The notes below the pieces were generated by a model, which saw only the letters and a list, made by a program, of their open reading frames with translations, was not told the origin of the DNA and did not search any database. A program made the position numbers and the translations under genes. Below, one piece after another: positions 34,537-43,582 of a stretch of 64,000 bases of DNA (the first letter of the stretch is position 1; each line of letters begins with the position of its first letter). The stretch lies in the NCBI RefSeq assembly GCF_042685645.1, contig NZ_JBHUNX010000001.1:1674001-1738000 (forward strand), read 5' to 3'. The stretch is from Salininema proteolyticum. GTDB taxonomy: Bacteria > Actinomycetota > Actinomycetes > Mycobacteriales > Micromonosporaceae.

Positions 34537-34680
34537 CACGATCTAACGCACTGCGCGGGGCCCTTGGCCGCCTTCGGTGGCTGCCTGAGCTCCTTCCAGC
34601 GCCACCGCCGCGACGCAATCGCGCGGCCGCACTGATGAAATAGCTCTTTCCACATGTCGCACAAGAGCTCAGGCCCGCGA

Positions 34681-34717
34681 TCCGCGGGCCCGCCGAATCG
34701 CTCGGCGGGCCCGCGGA
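34681..34717. terminator. second GC hairpin upstream of parA
   Basis: Perfect 16-bp stem, 5-nt loop ATCGC. It has no protein gene of its own; it could end a small transcript starting after the ald terminator. Confidence 0.55.
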
Positions 34718-34848
34718 CCTCGTACGGTGGGCCGGTCGTCTCAACAAAGCGCACGGGCGCCCGCGAATCCTCGACGCTGCGGCTAAACTGACTTACAGTA
34801 GAAGACTGATCAGGCGGTCAGACACCAGACATTCCGGAGGCCCCAGCT

Positions 34849-35772
34849 ATGACCAGTGTGGACAACAACGACAAGTGGGCTGCCCTCAGGCAGGCACAGG
34901 TCCCGCCCAACGACTCCGAGGGCGACTTCTCCTCGCCGGACCCTGAGACCTACACCGGAAAACGCGACATCCCCGCGCCCCGCCCCCTCGACCGCCACGG
35001 GCCGGCACGGATCATCGCGATGGCCAACCAGAAGGGCGGCGTCGGAAAGACGACCACCACCATCAACCTCGGCGCCGCGCTCGCCGAGTACGGCCGCAAG
35101 GTCCTCCTGGTCGACTTCGACCCCCAAGGCGCCCTGTCGGTCGGCTTCGGCTCCAACCCCCACACCCTGGAGCTGACGGTCTACAACCTCCTCATGCAGA
35201 AGGACATCAACGTCCACGACGTCGTCGCCAAGACCAATGTCGACGGACTGCACCTGCTGCCGGCCAACATCGACCTGTCCGCCGCCGAGATCCAACTGGT
35301 CAACGAGGTCGCCCGCGAGCAGACCCTCTCCCGCGTCCTGCGGCCGGTCCTCAGCGAGTACGACTACGTCCTCATCGACTGCCAGCCCTCCCTCGGCCTG
35401 CTGACCATCAACGCGCTCACCGCGGCCCACGGCGTCCTCATCCCCCTGGAATGCGAGTTCTTCTCGCTCCGCGGTGTGGCCCTGCTGCTCGACACCATCG
35501 ACAAGGTCCGCGAACGCCTCAACTTCGACCTCGAACTCGACGGCATCCTCGCCACCATGTACGACTCGCGCACCACCCACTCGCGCCAGGTCCTGCAGCG
35601 CGTCGTGGAAGCCTTCGGAGAGAAGGTCTTCTCCACCGTCATCGGCCGCACGGTCCGCTTCCCCGAGACCACCGTCGCCGGAGAGCCCATCACCACCTGG
35701 GCGCCCGCCTCCTCGGGCGCGCGCGCCTACCGGCAGCTGGCACGCGAGCTCATTCACACCACCGGTAAGTAA
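34849..35772 (+). CDS. ParA-family ATPase linked to ScpAB
   Basis: 307 residues. A disordered N-terminal about 50 residues precede a deviant Walker A, NQKGGVGKTTTTINLG (about 61-76), then VDFDPQGALSVGFG and Walker B YVLIDCQPSLGLLT. Orthologue of Rv1708, not the origin-proximal ParA. It heads the operon parA-scpA-scpB-rluB-cmk-der, suggesting a role with the condensin-like complex. ATG preceded by a loose GGAGG. Confidence 0.93.
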   Translation: MTSVDNNDKWAALRQAQVPPNDSEGDFSSPDPETYTGKRDIPAPRPLDRHGPARIIAMANQKGGVGKTTTTINLGAALAEYGRKVLLVDFDPQGALSVGFGSNPHTLELTVYNLLMQKDINVHDVVAKTNVDGLHLLPANIDLSAAEIQLVNEVAREQTLSRVLRPVLSEYDYVLIDCQPSLGLLTINALTAAHGVLIPLECEFFSLRGVALLLDTIDKVRERLNFDLELDGILATMYDSRTTHSRQVLQRVVEAFGEKVFSTVIGRTVRFPETTVAGEPITTWAPASSGARAYRQLARELIHTTGK

Positions 35773-35821
35773 ACCGCCTCCCTGACCGCCCGCGAGACAC
35801 CGAAGCCGTAACCTGACTACT

Positions 35822-36679
35822 GTGACGACGACACCGATGGAGGAGCAGCAGCTCCCGCTCGGGGGAGAAGAGCCCGCCAAGGGCTTCCACCTCGCCCTCG
35901 AGAACTTCTCCGGCCCCTTCGACCTGCTGCTCCAGCTGATCTCCAAACACAAGCTGGACGTCACCACCATCGCCCTGCACCAGGTCGCCGACGAGTTCAT
36001 CGCCTACACCACGGCCCTGGACAACGCCTGGGACCTGGAAGAGACCAGCGAGTTCCTCCTCGTCGCCGCCACCCTGCTCGACCTCAAGTGCGCCCGCCTG
36101 CTGCCCCGCGCCGAGGTCGAAGACGAGGACGACCTCGAACTCCTGGAGGCCCGCGACCTCCTCTTCGCCCGCCTCCTCCAGTACAAGGCCTACAAAGAGG
36201 CCGCCGAGCACCTGGCCGACCTGGCCGTGCGCGCTCGCGGCGTCCACGCCCGCACCGTCGGCCTCGACGACCGGTTCAAGGGCCTGCTGCCGCCCCTGGA
36301 CTTCAGCCTCAGCCCCGACCAGCTGGTCCAGCTGGCGGCGAAGGCCCACGAGCCCAAGCCGGTGGAGCTGGTCGGCGTCGACCACGTCCACGCCCCGAAG
36401 GTGTCGGTGCGCGAGCACGCCATCATCATCTCCCGGCGCCTGCTCAAGACCGGCACGGCGACCTTCGCCTCCCTCACGGCCGACTGCGGGAACCGCCTCG
36501 AGGTCGTCGCCCGGTTCCTCGCCCTCCTGGAGCTGTACCGCGAGGCCCTGGTGGGCTTCGACCAGGTCCAGGCCCTCGGAGAGCTGTCCGTCCGCTGGAT
36601 CGGCGGCCAGGACGCCTCCGCCGCCATCGACGTCGACGAGTACGCCGGAACCGCAGATTCGAACGAGGGGGACGAATGA
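35822..36679 (+). CDS. scpA: segregation and condensation protein A
   Basis: 285-residue kleisin that bridges SMC heads. The N-terminal family block FSGPFDLLLQLISKHKLDVTTI is at about residues 30-51 and the winged-helix C-terminus ends before about residue 265. An acidic linker (EVEDEDDLELLEARD, about 99-113) matches the kleisin middle. GTG start at 35822. Stop overlaps scpB in ATGA. Confidence 0.96.
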   Translation: MTTTPMEEQQLPLGGEEPAKGFHLALENFSGPFDLLLQLISKHKLDVTTIALHQVADEFIAYTTALDNAWDLEETSEFLLVAATLLDLKCARLLPRAEVEDEDDLELLEARDLLFARLLQYKAYKEAAEHLADLAVRARGVHARTVGLDDRFKGLLPPLDFSLSPDQLVQLAAKAHEPKPVELVGVDHVHAPKVSVREHAIIISRRLLKTGTATFASLTADCGNRLEVVARFLALLELYREALVGFDQVQALGELSVRWIGGQDASAAIDVDEYAGTADSNEGDE

Positions 36680-37389
36680 ACGAGGAGATCGCACAGTGGC
36701 GGCCGCCGGAGCAGGTGAAGGCCGACCAGCCCGTCGACGAGCCGGTGGAGGCCGACGAGTACTCCCAGGCGCTGGTCGAGGCGCCCGAGCCGGCTCCGCC
36801 GCCCGAACCCGTCCCCGACAAGTTCGAGGCCGTCCCCGACGAGGACCTCGCGGGCGCGCTGGAGGCCGTCGTCACCGTCGCCGCCGAGCCGGTCTCCGAG
36901 GAGATGCTCGCCGCCCTCATGGGGCGTCCAGTCTCACAGGTCCGCCACGCGCTGACGACGCTCGCGGCCGAATACACTGGAGACCGGCGCGGATTCGACC
37001 TGCGCCGCACCTCAGGAGGCTGGCGTCTCTACACCCGCGGCGACTACGCCGCCTATGTGGAGCGGTTCGTCACCGACGGGGCCACGGCCCGGCTGTCCAA
37101 GGCCGCCCTGGAGACACTCGCCGTCGTCGCCTACCGGCAACCGGTCACGCGCACGCGCGTCTCGGCCATCCGCGGCGTGAACTGCGACGGCGTCATGCGC
37201 ACCCTCCTGACCCGCGGACTGGTCGAAGAGTGCGGGACCGATCCGGACTCCCCGGCGCTCCTGTACCGCACCACCACGCTTTTCCTCGAGAAGATGGGGC
37301 TCGACTCGCTGGACTCGCTCCCCGAGCTCGCCCCGTTCCTGCCCGACGACCTGAAGGACGTAGAAGAAGATGCAGCGACCCGGCAATAA
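36676..37389 (+). CDS. scpB: segregation and condensation protein B
   Basis: 237-residue partner of ScpA. About 55 Pro/Glu-rich, probably disordered residues precede two winged-helix domains (DEDLAGALEAVVTVAAEPVSEEML from about 56; ALETLAVVAYRQPVTRTRVSAIRG about 139-162). ATG at 36676 overlaps the scpA stop, and its 3' end overlaps rluB by 20 nt. Confidence 0.96.
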   Translation: MNEEIAQWRPPEQVKADQPVDEPVEADEYSQALVEAPEPAPPPEPVPDKFEAVPDEDLAGALEAVVTVAAEPVSEEMLAALMGRPVSQVRHALTTLAAEYTGDRRGFDLRRTSGGWRLYTRGDYAAYVERFVTDGATARLSKAALETLAVVAYRQPVTRTRVSAIRGVNCDGVMRTLLTRGLVEECGTDPDSPALLYRTTTLFLEKMGLDSLDSLPELAPFLPDDLKDVEEDAATRQ

Positions 37390-38140
37390 CGACGGCGTTC
37401 GACTCCAAAAAGTGATAGCCGGGGCCGGAATCGCCTCCCGCCGGGAAGCGGAGGAGATGATCCGCCGCGGGAAGGTCAAGGTCAACGGCGAGGTCGCCGA
37501 ACTCGGCCGCCGGGTGGACCCCGTCTCCGACATCGTGACCGTGCGGGGGCGCCGCGTCGTCACCGACGTGGACAAGGTCTACTACGTGCTAAACAAGCCC
37601 CGCGGTGTGGTCTCGACCATGGAGGACGAGCACGGCCGCACCAGCCTCACGGAGTACACCAAGGGCATCCCGGTGCGCGTCTTCCACGTCGGCCGCCTCG
37701 ACACCGACTCCGAGGGCCTCATCATGCTCACCAACGACGGCGAGCTGTCCAACCGCATCACCCACCCCTCGCACGGCCTGGTCAAGACCTACCGCGCCCA
37801 GGTGGCCCGCGAGTTCGACCGCCCGACGTTCCACAAACTGCTCAAGGGCATCGAACTGGACGACGGCCCGGCCAAGGCCGACCGCCTGCACATCATCGAC
37901 GAGGCCGCCGGCCAGACCCTCATCGAGATCGACATCCACGAGGGCCGCAAGCACATCGTCCGCCGCATGTTCGACGCCGTCGACCACCCGGTCTCGCGCC
38001 TGGTCCGCACGTCCATCGGCCCGGTCAACCTGCGCAACCTCAAGCCCGGCACCCTGCGGCGGCTCACCCCCGACGAGGTGGGGGAGCTGTACAAGATGAC
38101 CGAGCCCAACCCGGGCGCCAAGGGCCCCAAGAAGCGCTGA
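37370..38140 (+). CDS. rluB: 23S rRNA pseudouridine synthase, RluB type
   Basis: 256 residues: S4 RNA-binding domain (RLQKVIAGAGIASRREAEEMI, about residues 11-31), then the pseudouridine synthase domain with the catalytic Asp in GRLDTDSEGLIMLTNDG (about 109-125). Basic tail PGAKGPKKR. In E. coli RluB modifies U2605 of 23S rRNA. Operonic with scpB (20-nt overlap). Confidence 0.94.
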   Translation: MQRPGNNDGVRLQKVIAGAGIASRREAEEMIRRGKVKVNGEVAELGRRVDPVSDIVTVRGRRVVTDVDKVYYVLNKPRGVVSTMEDEHGRTSLTEYTKGIPVRVFHVGRLDTDSEGLIMLTNDGELSNRITHPSHGLVKTYRAQVAREFDRPTFHKLLKGIELDDGPAKADRLHIIDEAAGQTLIEIDIHEGRKHIVRRMFDAVDHPVSRLVRTSIGPVNLRNLKPGTLRRLTPDEVGELYKMTEPNPGAKGPKKR

Positions 38141-38164
38141 CGGCCTTCGGCCACAATAGAGGAC

Positions 38165-38539
38165 ATGACAACTCTTCTCAACATCGTCTGGGTCGTGCTC
38201 GCCGGGATCTGGCTGGCGATCGCCTACTTCTTCGCCGGGATCGTGTACTGCATATTCATCGTCACGATCCCCTTCGGCATCGCCAGCTTCCGCCTGGCCG
38301 GGTACGTCATCTGGCCTTTCGGGCGCACCGTCGAACGCGACCCCTCCTCAGGTGTCTTCACGCTTCTGGGGAATATCCTCTGGTTCGTCTTCGGCGGCCT
38401 GGCCACCGCGCTGACCCACCTGATCACCGGCCTGCTCCAGGCGATCACGATCATCGGAATCCCGCTGGCCATTGCCAACTGGAAGATGGTCCCCCTCGCC
38501 CTCTGGCCGCTCGGGGCGCGGATCGTCGACAAGCCTTGA
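38165..38539 (+). CDS. YccF-domain inner-membrane protein
   Basis: 124 residues, four hydrophobic segments in two similar halves: a duplicated YccF domain (IVTIPFGIASFRLAGYVIWPFGR and IIGIPLAIANWKMVPLALWPLG). Function unknown in all bacteria. Inserted between rluB and cmk; 24 nt after rluB, so probably co-transcribed. Confidence 0.85.
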   Translation: MTTLLNIVWVVLAGIWLAIAYFFAGIVYCIFIVTIPFGIASFRLAGYVIWPFGRTVERDPSSGVFTLLGNILWFVFGGLATALTHLITGLLQAITIIGIPLAIANWKMVPLALWPLGARIVDKP

Positions 38540-38629
38540 ACCTCACAAACACCCTCTATCCGCAGCACCCGGCGCTTGTCGGGAATGTTAAGTTGGCGTG
38601 GTTTACGACAATCAGATGGGAGCGTAACC

Positions 38630-39307
38630 GTGTCTGAGGCATCCAAGAAACCAGTCATCGCCATCGACGGGCCTTCCGGTTCCGGCAAGTCCACCGTCTC
38701 GAAGACACTCGCCACAGCCCTGGAGAGTGCCTACCTCGACACCGGCTCCATGTACCGGGCCGCGACGTACGCGGTCATCCAGGCCGGCGTGGACACGTCC
38801 GACGCCGACCAGGTGGTCAAGACCGCCACCGGCGCCGACCTGAAGTTCGGCACCAAGCCCGAGGACCCCTTCACCGTGGTCGGGGGAGAGGACGCCTCCG
38901 CGGCGATCCGCTCCGAGGAGGTCACCGCCGCCGTGTCCGCCGTCGCCTCCCAACCCGCGGTGCGCGAGAACCTCATCAAGATGCAGCGCGGCATCATCGC
39001 CAAGGCGAAGTCCGGCATCGTCGTCGAAGGCCGGGACATCGCCGAGGTCGTCGCCCCCGACGCCGACCTCAAGGTGTACCTGACCGCCGACCCCGCCGAG
39101 CGCGCCCGCCGCCGGGCCGCCGAGACGGACGGTGACGAGTCGAGCACCCAGGCTAGTATTGACAAGCGCGACAAGGCCGACTCCAAGACCACCCGTCCGC
39201 TGGAGGCGCCCGAGGGCTCGCACGTCATCGACTCCACCGAGCTGCCCATCGTCGAGGTCGTCGCCAAGATTCTGGCCCTACTGAACAACAGGAACATTGA
39301 TGGATAA
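38630..39307 (+). CDS. cmk: cytidylate kinase
   Basis: Phosphorylates CMP and dCMP. 225 residues; P-loop IDGPSGSGKSTVSK (about 12-25), LDTGSMYRAAT (about 36-46) and the lid RRRAAETDG. GTG at 38630 with GGGAG upstream. Its stop overlaps the der ATG region by 8 nt; the cmk-der pair is conserved across actinobacteria. Confidence 0.95.
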   Translation: MSEASKKPVIAIDGPSGSGKSTVSKTLATALESAYLDTGSMYRAATYAVIQAGVDTSDADQVVKTATGADLKFGTKPEDPFTVVGGEDASAAIRSEEVTAAVSAVASQPAVRENLIKMQRGIIAKAKSGIVVEGRDIAEVVAPDADLKVYLTADPAERARRRAAETDGDESSTQASIDKRDKADSKTTRPLEAPEGSHVIDSTELPIVEVVAKILALLNNRNIDG

Positions 39308-40664
39308 CGAAACCTGGACCGACGGCGAGAACGGACCCGTCCCGACCGTAGCGGTCGTCGGACGCCCGAATGTTGGCAAGTCCACCCTGGTCAACCGCAT
39401 TCTCGGCCGCCGCGCCGCCGTCGTTCAGGACCAGCCGGGCGTGACGCGCGACCGGATCGCCTATGACGCCGAATGGGCGGGCAAGAACTTCAGCCTGGTC
39501 GACACCGGAGGCTGGGAGCCCGACGCCGACGGCATAGGCGCCGCCATCGCCGCGCAGGCCGAGCTGGCCATGAGGACCTCCGACGTCATCGTCTTCGTCC
39601 TCGACGCCCGCGTGGGCGTCACCGCCGCCGACGAGCAGGCCGTTCGCATCCTCCACCGTGCGAAGAAGCCCGTCATCCTGGTGGCGAACAAGGCCGACTC
39701 CGAGAAGCAGGAGGCGGACATCGCCGAACTGTGGAGCCTCGGCCTCGGGCAGCCGCGCCCCCTCTCCGCCCTTCACGGGCGCGGTGCGGGCGACCTGCTC
39801 GACGACATCGTCGAGGCCTTCCCGGAGGAGCCGACCGGATCGCTCAAGGAGGAGGGTCCCCACCGGATCGCCCTCGTCGGGCGGCCCAACGTCGGCAAGT
39901 CCAGCCTGCTGAACAAGCTCGCCGGCTCCGCCCGCTCCGTTGTGGACGACGCCGCCGGCACTACCGTGGACCCCGTCGACTCGATCGTCACGATCGACGA
40001 CGAGGACTGGACCCTCGTGGACACCGCCGGTATCCGCAAGCGCGTCAAGTTCGCCTCGGGCGCCGAGTACTACGCCTCCCTGCGCACCCAGGCGGCCATC
40101 GAGTCCGCCGAGGTCGCCATCGTCCTCCTCGACGCCTCGGAGCCCCTCTCCGAACAGGACCAGCGGGTGATCAGCCAAGCGGTCGAGGCCGGCCGCGCCC
40201 TCGTCCTCGCCTTCAACAAGTGGGACCTCGTCGACGAGGACCGGCGCTACTATCTCGAGAAGGAGATCGATCGCGAACTGGCCCAGGTCGCCTGGGCGCC
40301 CCGCGTGAACATCTCCGCCCTCACCGGACGCTCCGTGCAGAAGATGGCCATCGCCGCCCGCACCGCTCTCGAGGGCTGGACGCAGCGCATCACGACCGGC
40401 GAACTGAACAAGTGGATCTCGGATCTGCAAGCGGCCACGCCCCACCCGGGGCGCAGCGGCAAGATCCCCAAGGTCCTCTTCGCCTCACAGGTCGGCATCG
40501 AGCCGCCACGCTTCGTGCTGTTCACCACAGGACCCTTCGACAAGCAGTACCAGCGCTTCATCACCCGTCGCCTCCGCGAGGACTTCGGCTTCACCGGCAG
40601 CCCGATCGACCTGGTCATCAAGCCGCGCGAGCCCCGCGAGTCCAAAAAGGGCCGGAAACGCTGA
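39300..40664 (+). CDS. der: ribosome-biogenesis GTPase Der (EngA)
   Basis: 454 residues with two tandem GTPase domains (GRPNVGKST near residue 20; GRPNVGKSS near 195), each with its DTGG/DTAG and NKxD motifs, and a KH-like C-terminal domain. Acts in 50S subunit maturation. ATG at 39300 overlaps cmk; the TTG three bases earlier is a less likely start. Confidence 0.96.
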   Translation: MDNETWTDGENGPVPTVAVVGRPNVGKSTLVNRILGRRAAVVQDQPGVTRDRIAYDAEWAGKNFSLVDTGGWEPDADGIGAAIAAQAELAMRTSDVIVFVLDARVGVTAADEQAVRILHRAKKPVILVANKADSEKQEADIAELWSLGLGQPRPLSALHGRGAGDLLDDIVEAFPEEPTGSLKEEGPHRIALVGRPNVGKSSLLNKLAGSARSVVDDAAGTTVDPVDSIVTIDDEDWTLVDTAGIRKRVKFASGAEYYASLRTQAAIESAEVAIVLLDASEPLSEQDQRVISQAVEAGRALVLAFNKWDLVDEDRRYYLEKEIDRELAQVAWAPRVNISALTGRSVQKMAIAARTALEGWTQRITTGELNKWISDLQAATPHPGRSGKIPKVLFASQVGIEPPRFVLFTTGPFDKQYQRFITRRLREDFGFTGSPIDLVIKPREPRESKKGRKR

Positions 40665-40774
40665 GGCGGACCCGCCTTCAAGGCCCCTTGAACGGTGCGC
40701 TATATTAGTACACGTCGCCGGGACAACCGGCGGAACTGGGAAAGACCAGGTCATACGGCCTGAAATTCCCGGGA

Positions 40775-40851
40775 CGGGCTATGGCGCAGCTTGGTAGCGC
40801 ACCTTACTGGGGGTGAGGGGGTCATCGGTTCAAATCCGGTTAGCCCGACCA
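40775..40851 (+). tRNA. tRNA-Pro (anticodon GGG), CCA encoded
   Basis: 77 nt including 3' CCA. Acceptor stem CGGGCTA (40775-40781) pairs with TAGCCCG (40841-40847). D arm GCGCAGCTTGGTAGCGC; anticodon arm CCTTA-CTGGGGG-TGAGG gives GGG; T loop GGTTCAAATCC. It reads codons CCC/CCU. tRNA-Pro genes are frequent integration sites; here ordinary synteny ends right at its 3' end. Confidence 0.96.
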
Positions 40852-40865
40852 TAGAGTGCTTGTTA

Positions 40866-40895
40866 GAACCCCGGTCCTTTTCAGGGCCGGGGTTC
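40866..40895 (+). terminator. terminator of the tRNA-Pro gene
   Basis: 12-bp stem GAACCCCGGTCC / GGGCCGGGGTTC with loop TTTTCA, 15 nt after the CCA. Confidence 0.75.
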
Positions 40896-41278
40896 CTTGC
40901 TGTCCGGGCCTCGTTTCCTAGGGGGTCGCGGATCGGCTCGATGTAGGCCCCGAACCGGCTGTTCTGCCCGAAGTCCCCGTTCCGGTCTTCGCTGTCGACC
41001 CCACGGCCCTGGCGAACCAGATCGTGTTGAGCGTTTTCCGCCCCGTCTCATCAATCCTCTGAAAGAGCCCCTTAGGGTTGTCCGGGAGTCCGCGGTGAGG
41101 GCGTCTACACGTCCGTGGACGGTGGTGAAGGCGTCGGGTTCGGGTCCGGAACGTGTGGCGGAGTCTGTCTCTCTCCAGTCGGACGGATTTCGGTCCTCCG
41201 GTGCGCTTCTCGGTCGGCCGGTCAGCGTGGCCGAGGAGTCCCATCTACTGGCCCTCGAAGGTACTCGGCATGGTGATC
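40896..41278. other. gap after tRNA-Pro, no intact gene
   Basis: Several short frames on both strands, none with family similarity, good start or high-GC codon pattern. It reads as decayed DNA at the left edge of the island. Confidence 0.5.
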
Positions 41279-41520
41279 TCACCCTTGATCCGCTTGGTCG
41301 CCTTCACGACGAGAGTGGCGTGGTCATTGATCCTCTGGGCAAGATCTTAGCCCCAGATCGTCACGGTCCTCATCGGAGTTCGCCATCGCGGTGTAGTGGT
41401 CGGCCAGTGCTAGTTCGAGTTCGATGGCGCGGAACCGGGGGAGCTCGCAAATTTATCGACGAGCCGGCTCTGGAGCACCTCACCGGCAACGCCGCTATCT
41501 CCGAACACCGTGATCCAAGC
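41279..41520 (-). pseudogene. unrecognised frameshifted gene remnant
   Basis: On the minus strand a coding-like stretch (FRAIELELALADHYTAMA then NSDEDRDDLG) continues after a frameshift near 41345 as LAQRINDHATLVVKATKRIK and ends in EITMPSTFEGQ-stop. The composition looks protein-like, but no family is recognised. It abuts a flavoprotein remnant on the other strand. Confidence 0.35.
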
Positions 41521-41544
41521 GAGCCGCGCTGAAATCGACCACTT

Positions 41545-41840
41545 GCTGATTCCATCATCATTGCTCCGGCAACCGCGAACACGATCTGCAGACTCGCGGC
41601 AGGTATCGCGGATAACTGCGCTCTGGAAATCGTCACCGAGTCCATCGGCGCCGGGATTCCAACCACCGTCATCCCCCTCGTCAACAAGGCCCTGGCAAAT
41701 CGGCTGCCATGCCGAGAAGCTGTAGATCGGCTTCGAACAGAAGGCATACTCGTGGTGATGGGAACTGGCGACTACGGGCCCGTGGATCTGGGGAAGGAAA
41801 CCTGGCGATTAAGACCTTTCCCTGGCAGAAGGGCTTGGCC
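41545..41840 (+). pseudogene. truncated flavoprotein (CoaC-like fold)
   Basis: The frame opening ADSIIIAPATANTICRLAAG, then GIADNCALEIVTESIGAGIP and PLVNKALANRLP, matches the C-terminal two thirds of actinobacterial stand-alone flavoproteins (PF02441 type). The N-terminal FMN-binding part is missing, and the expected FPW(Q/E) ending is out of frame near 41820. Clearly non-functional. Confidence 0.65.
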
Positions 41841-41945
41841 GATACGTAACGCTGTTGAAAATGACTACGGTGGGCGAATGAAACGCTCCAAGTTTGAACG
41901 CCATCACAGAGCTCGAATCGCTTGCGGATATTCGGTTTCTAAGGG

Positions 41946-42758
41946 TCATGCACACCGAAAGCAATTGCGTAAAGGACGAGGCTGGGTTGAATTCGAAGCC
42001 GGCGGATCGGCAGACGTCGCGTTCGCTGCCGGCAGGCTCGGCTTTCGCGGGTCCGCGGGCGGGAGCAGCTGCGACGTATAACCTGCCTGTACGAGAGCGT
42101 CCGCAGCGGCCAGTGCAGACTCGGGAACTTCGACAGGCGTCATGAATCCGCGGCCCGGGTACTGCACGGCGCGATCAAGTTCCCCGACCAGGCGGGCAAC
42201 AACGAGCCCAGGTTTCACTCCGTCGCTCTCGAGGTTCAGCAAGTATTCGTCGAAGCCGGCTGACCCGACGAACGATTCGACCACCGGCATCTCCGGCCAC
42301 AATCGGCGTGCTGTGGCGATAATCCGGGTAGCCATGTAAGGCAGCGACACGAGCAGCACCGCCTTGAGATCGACTTCTTCCTCAGTAAGAATCCACCGGG
42401 AGAACTCCAGGTTCTGTTGCGTGTTCCGCGCTTCGGTCTCCAACCGGATGACATGTCCCAACGCAGGGATGCGCGCGGTCATCCGTGCACGGTAGGCCCG
42501 CGCCTCACCTTCCGGAAGAACGACTTCCGACAAGCGCCCGCTCCCACCGGAGACGACGATCCGGGACGACGCGCCGTCCGTCCAGGCCTGGACTGCGGCA
42601 TCGGCGACTCGAACGTCATGGCTCCCGGCCACTATCATCGCGTCATAGTGCCGGCGGACGTTCCTGATGGCGGGGGAGCGGAGGGCCTCCCAGATCAAAC
42701 GGGCGTGTTCGAGGTCCTCAACAGCCGGGGTGGGGGCGTAGGGGAGTTTGAGCGTCAT
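41946..42758 (-). CDS. YdcF-family (DUF218) protein
   Basis: 270 residues. MIVAGSHDVRVADAAVQAWTDG and RIVVSGGSGRLSEV give the Rossmann-like DUF218 start (about residues 41-80). LETEARNTQQNLEFS (about 106-120) is the family E..A.NT.EN motif, and RIIATARRLWP follows. No TM helix. YdcF of E. coli binds SAM; the function is otherwise unknown. Last about 35 residues are Pro/Ala/Ser-rich. Confidence 0.8.
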   Translation of the reverse strand: MTLKLPYAPTPAVEDLEHARLIWEALRSPAIRNVRRHYDAMIVAGSHDVRVADAAVQAWTDGASSRIVVSGGSGRLSEVVLPEGEARAYRARMTARIPALGHVIRLETEARNTQQNLEFSRWILTEEEVDLKAVLLVSLPYMATRIIATARRLWPEMPVVESFVGSAGFDEYLLNLESDGVKPGLVVARLVGELDRAVQYPGRGFMTPVEVPESALAAADALVQAGYTSQLLPPADPRKPSLPAANATSADPPASNSTQPRPLRNCFRCA

Positions 42759-42891
42759 GAGATCAGTCTAGGCAGTAGGTGCGACGTGGCCTGCCAGATA
42801 ATGTTCCGCCGACCGACCAGACGCGTGAGTACTATCGGCCATTCAGGGCGCATGTCGCGTCGCCACCAGTGCCACCGGCACACTAGGTGCG

Positions 42892-43356
42892 TTAGTCAAT
42901 GTCTCTATTGTGGTCTGAATCGACCAGTGAGCTCTCGGTCGGCCCTTGTCGGAAACTGGAGATGGCAGTGGCGCAGCACAGTGCGAGGACTCCACAGACG
43001 GCAAACGAGAACATGCCCAGCGGAGTGAAGTACATGGCAGTGACCGGGGTGAGGTGCAGTCCCACGACAGTCAGCATGGCTGCTTGCCAAGGCAAGTTAG
43101 TTGCCGCCCAGACCGCGGCGGGGGCAATGAAAAGGGTAGCGAAAGGGAGCCCGAGCCATAGTGCCCACCCGTGGGTGTGGTGGGGTCCAGGATCGGCGGC
43201 GCAGTCGACGGTCAACATGCTGCGGCAGGGTGACTGCGCCAGTTCCCATGTCGCGAGCATGCACTGACCGATCAGAAATACTCCGCTGAGGAGGGCGGCA
43301 CCAGTTCCGCGTTTGAACCTGGATGTCCATGGGGTGTGAGAGGCGGAGGAGAGCAT
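42892..43356 (-). CDS. unknown four-TM membrane protein
   Basis: 154 residues from an internal ATG (MLSSASHTPW) with about four TM helices, a Cys-containing loop (CRSMLTVDCAADPG) and an acidic tail. The frame is open to 43527, but the extra 57 residues lack coding character. No family recognised. Confidence 0.5.
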   Translation of the reverse strand: MLSSASHTPWTSRFKRGTGAALLSGVFLIGQCMLATWELAQSPCRSMLTVDCAADPGPHHTHGWALWLGLPFATLFIAPAAVWAATNLPWQAAMLTVVGLHLTPVTAMYFTPLGMFSFAVCGVLALCCATAISSFRQGPTESSLVDSDHNRDID

Positions 43357-43582
43357 AGGGATGTAACCTAACGGCGAAGTGACGTACGTAGGGTTCGGAT
43401 GGTGGAACGCGATCCAACGCGTCGGCAATGACGAGAAGTTCTTCTCAATTGTGAACGGTTGGGAACTGCAGTAGGCCAACTGGTGCGGATCCCGATGTGG
43501 AAGACCCAGTAGGACTACATCCTCCATCCTGCGGGACGGTGCGCCGCACCTACGGTTGAATCCAACGTGAGACTATTTTTGC

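Larger units (their letters stand above)
34444..34848 (+). other. 405-nt hairpin-rich gap between ald and parA
   Basis: No credible gene. Besides the ald terminator there is AGCTCTT/AAGAGCT (34642-34648, 34663-34669) and a second perfect 16-bp GC hairpin (34681-34696 with 34702-34717). A weak parA promoter is possible at TCGACG (34771) - 17 nt - TACAGT (34794-34799). The interval between the two big hairpins could hold a small RNA. In M. tuberculosis xerD lies in the corresponding stretch; nothing like it is here. Confidence 0.5.

Noticed and set aside
34440..34754. Minus-strand 104-codon frame in the ald-parA gap
   Set aside because: It runs through two perfect hairpins and has no coding character or family match.
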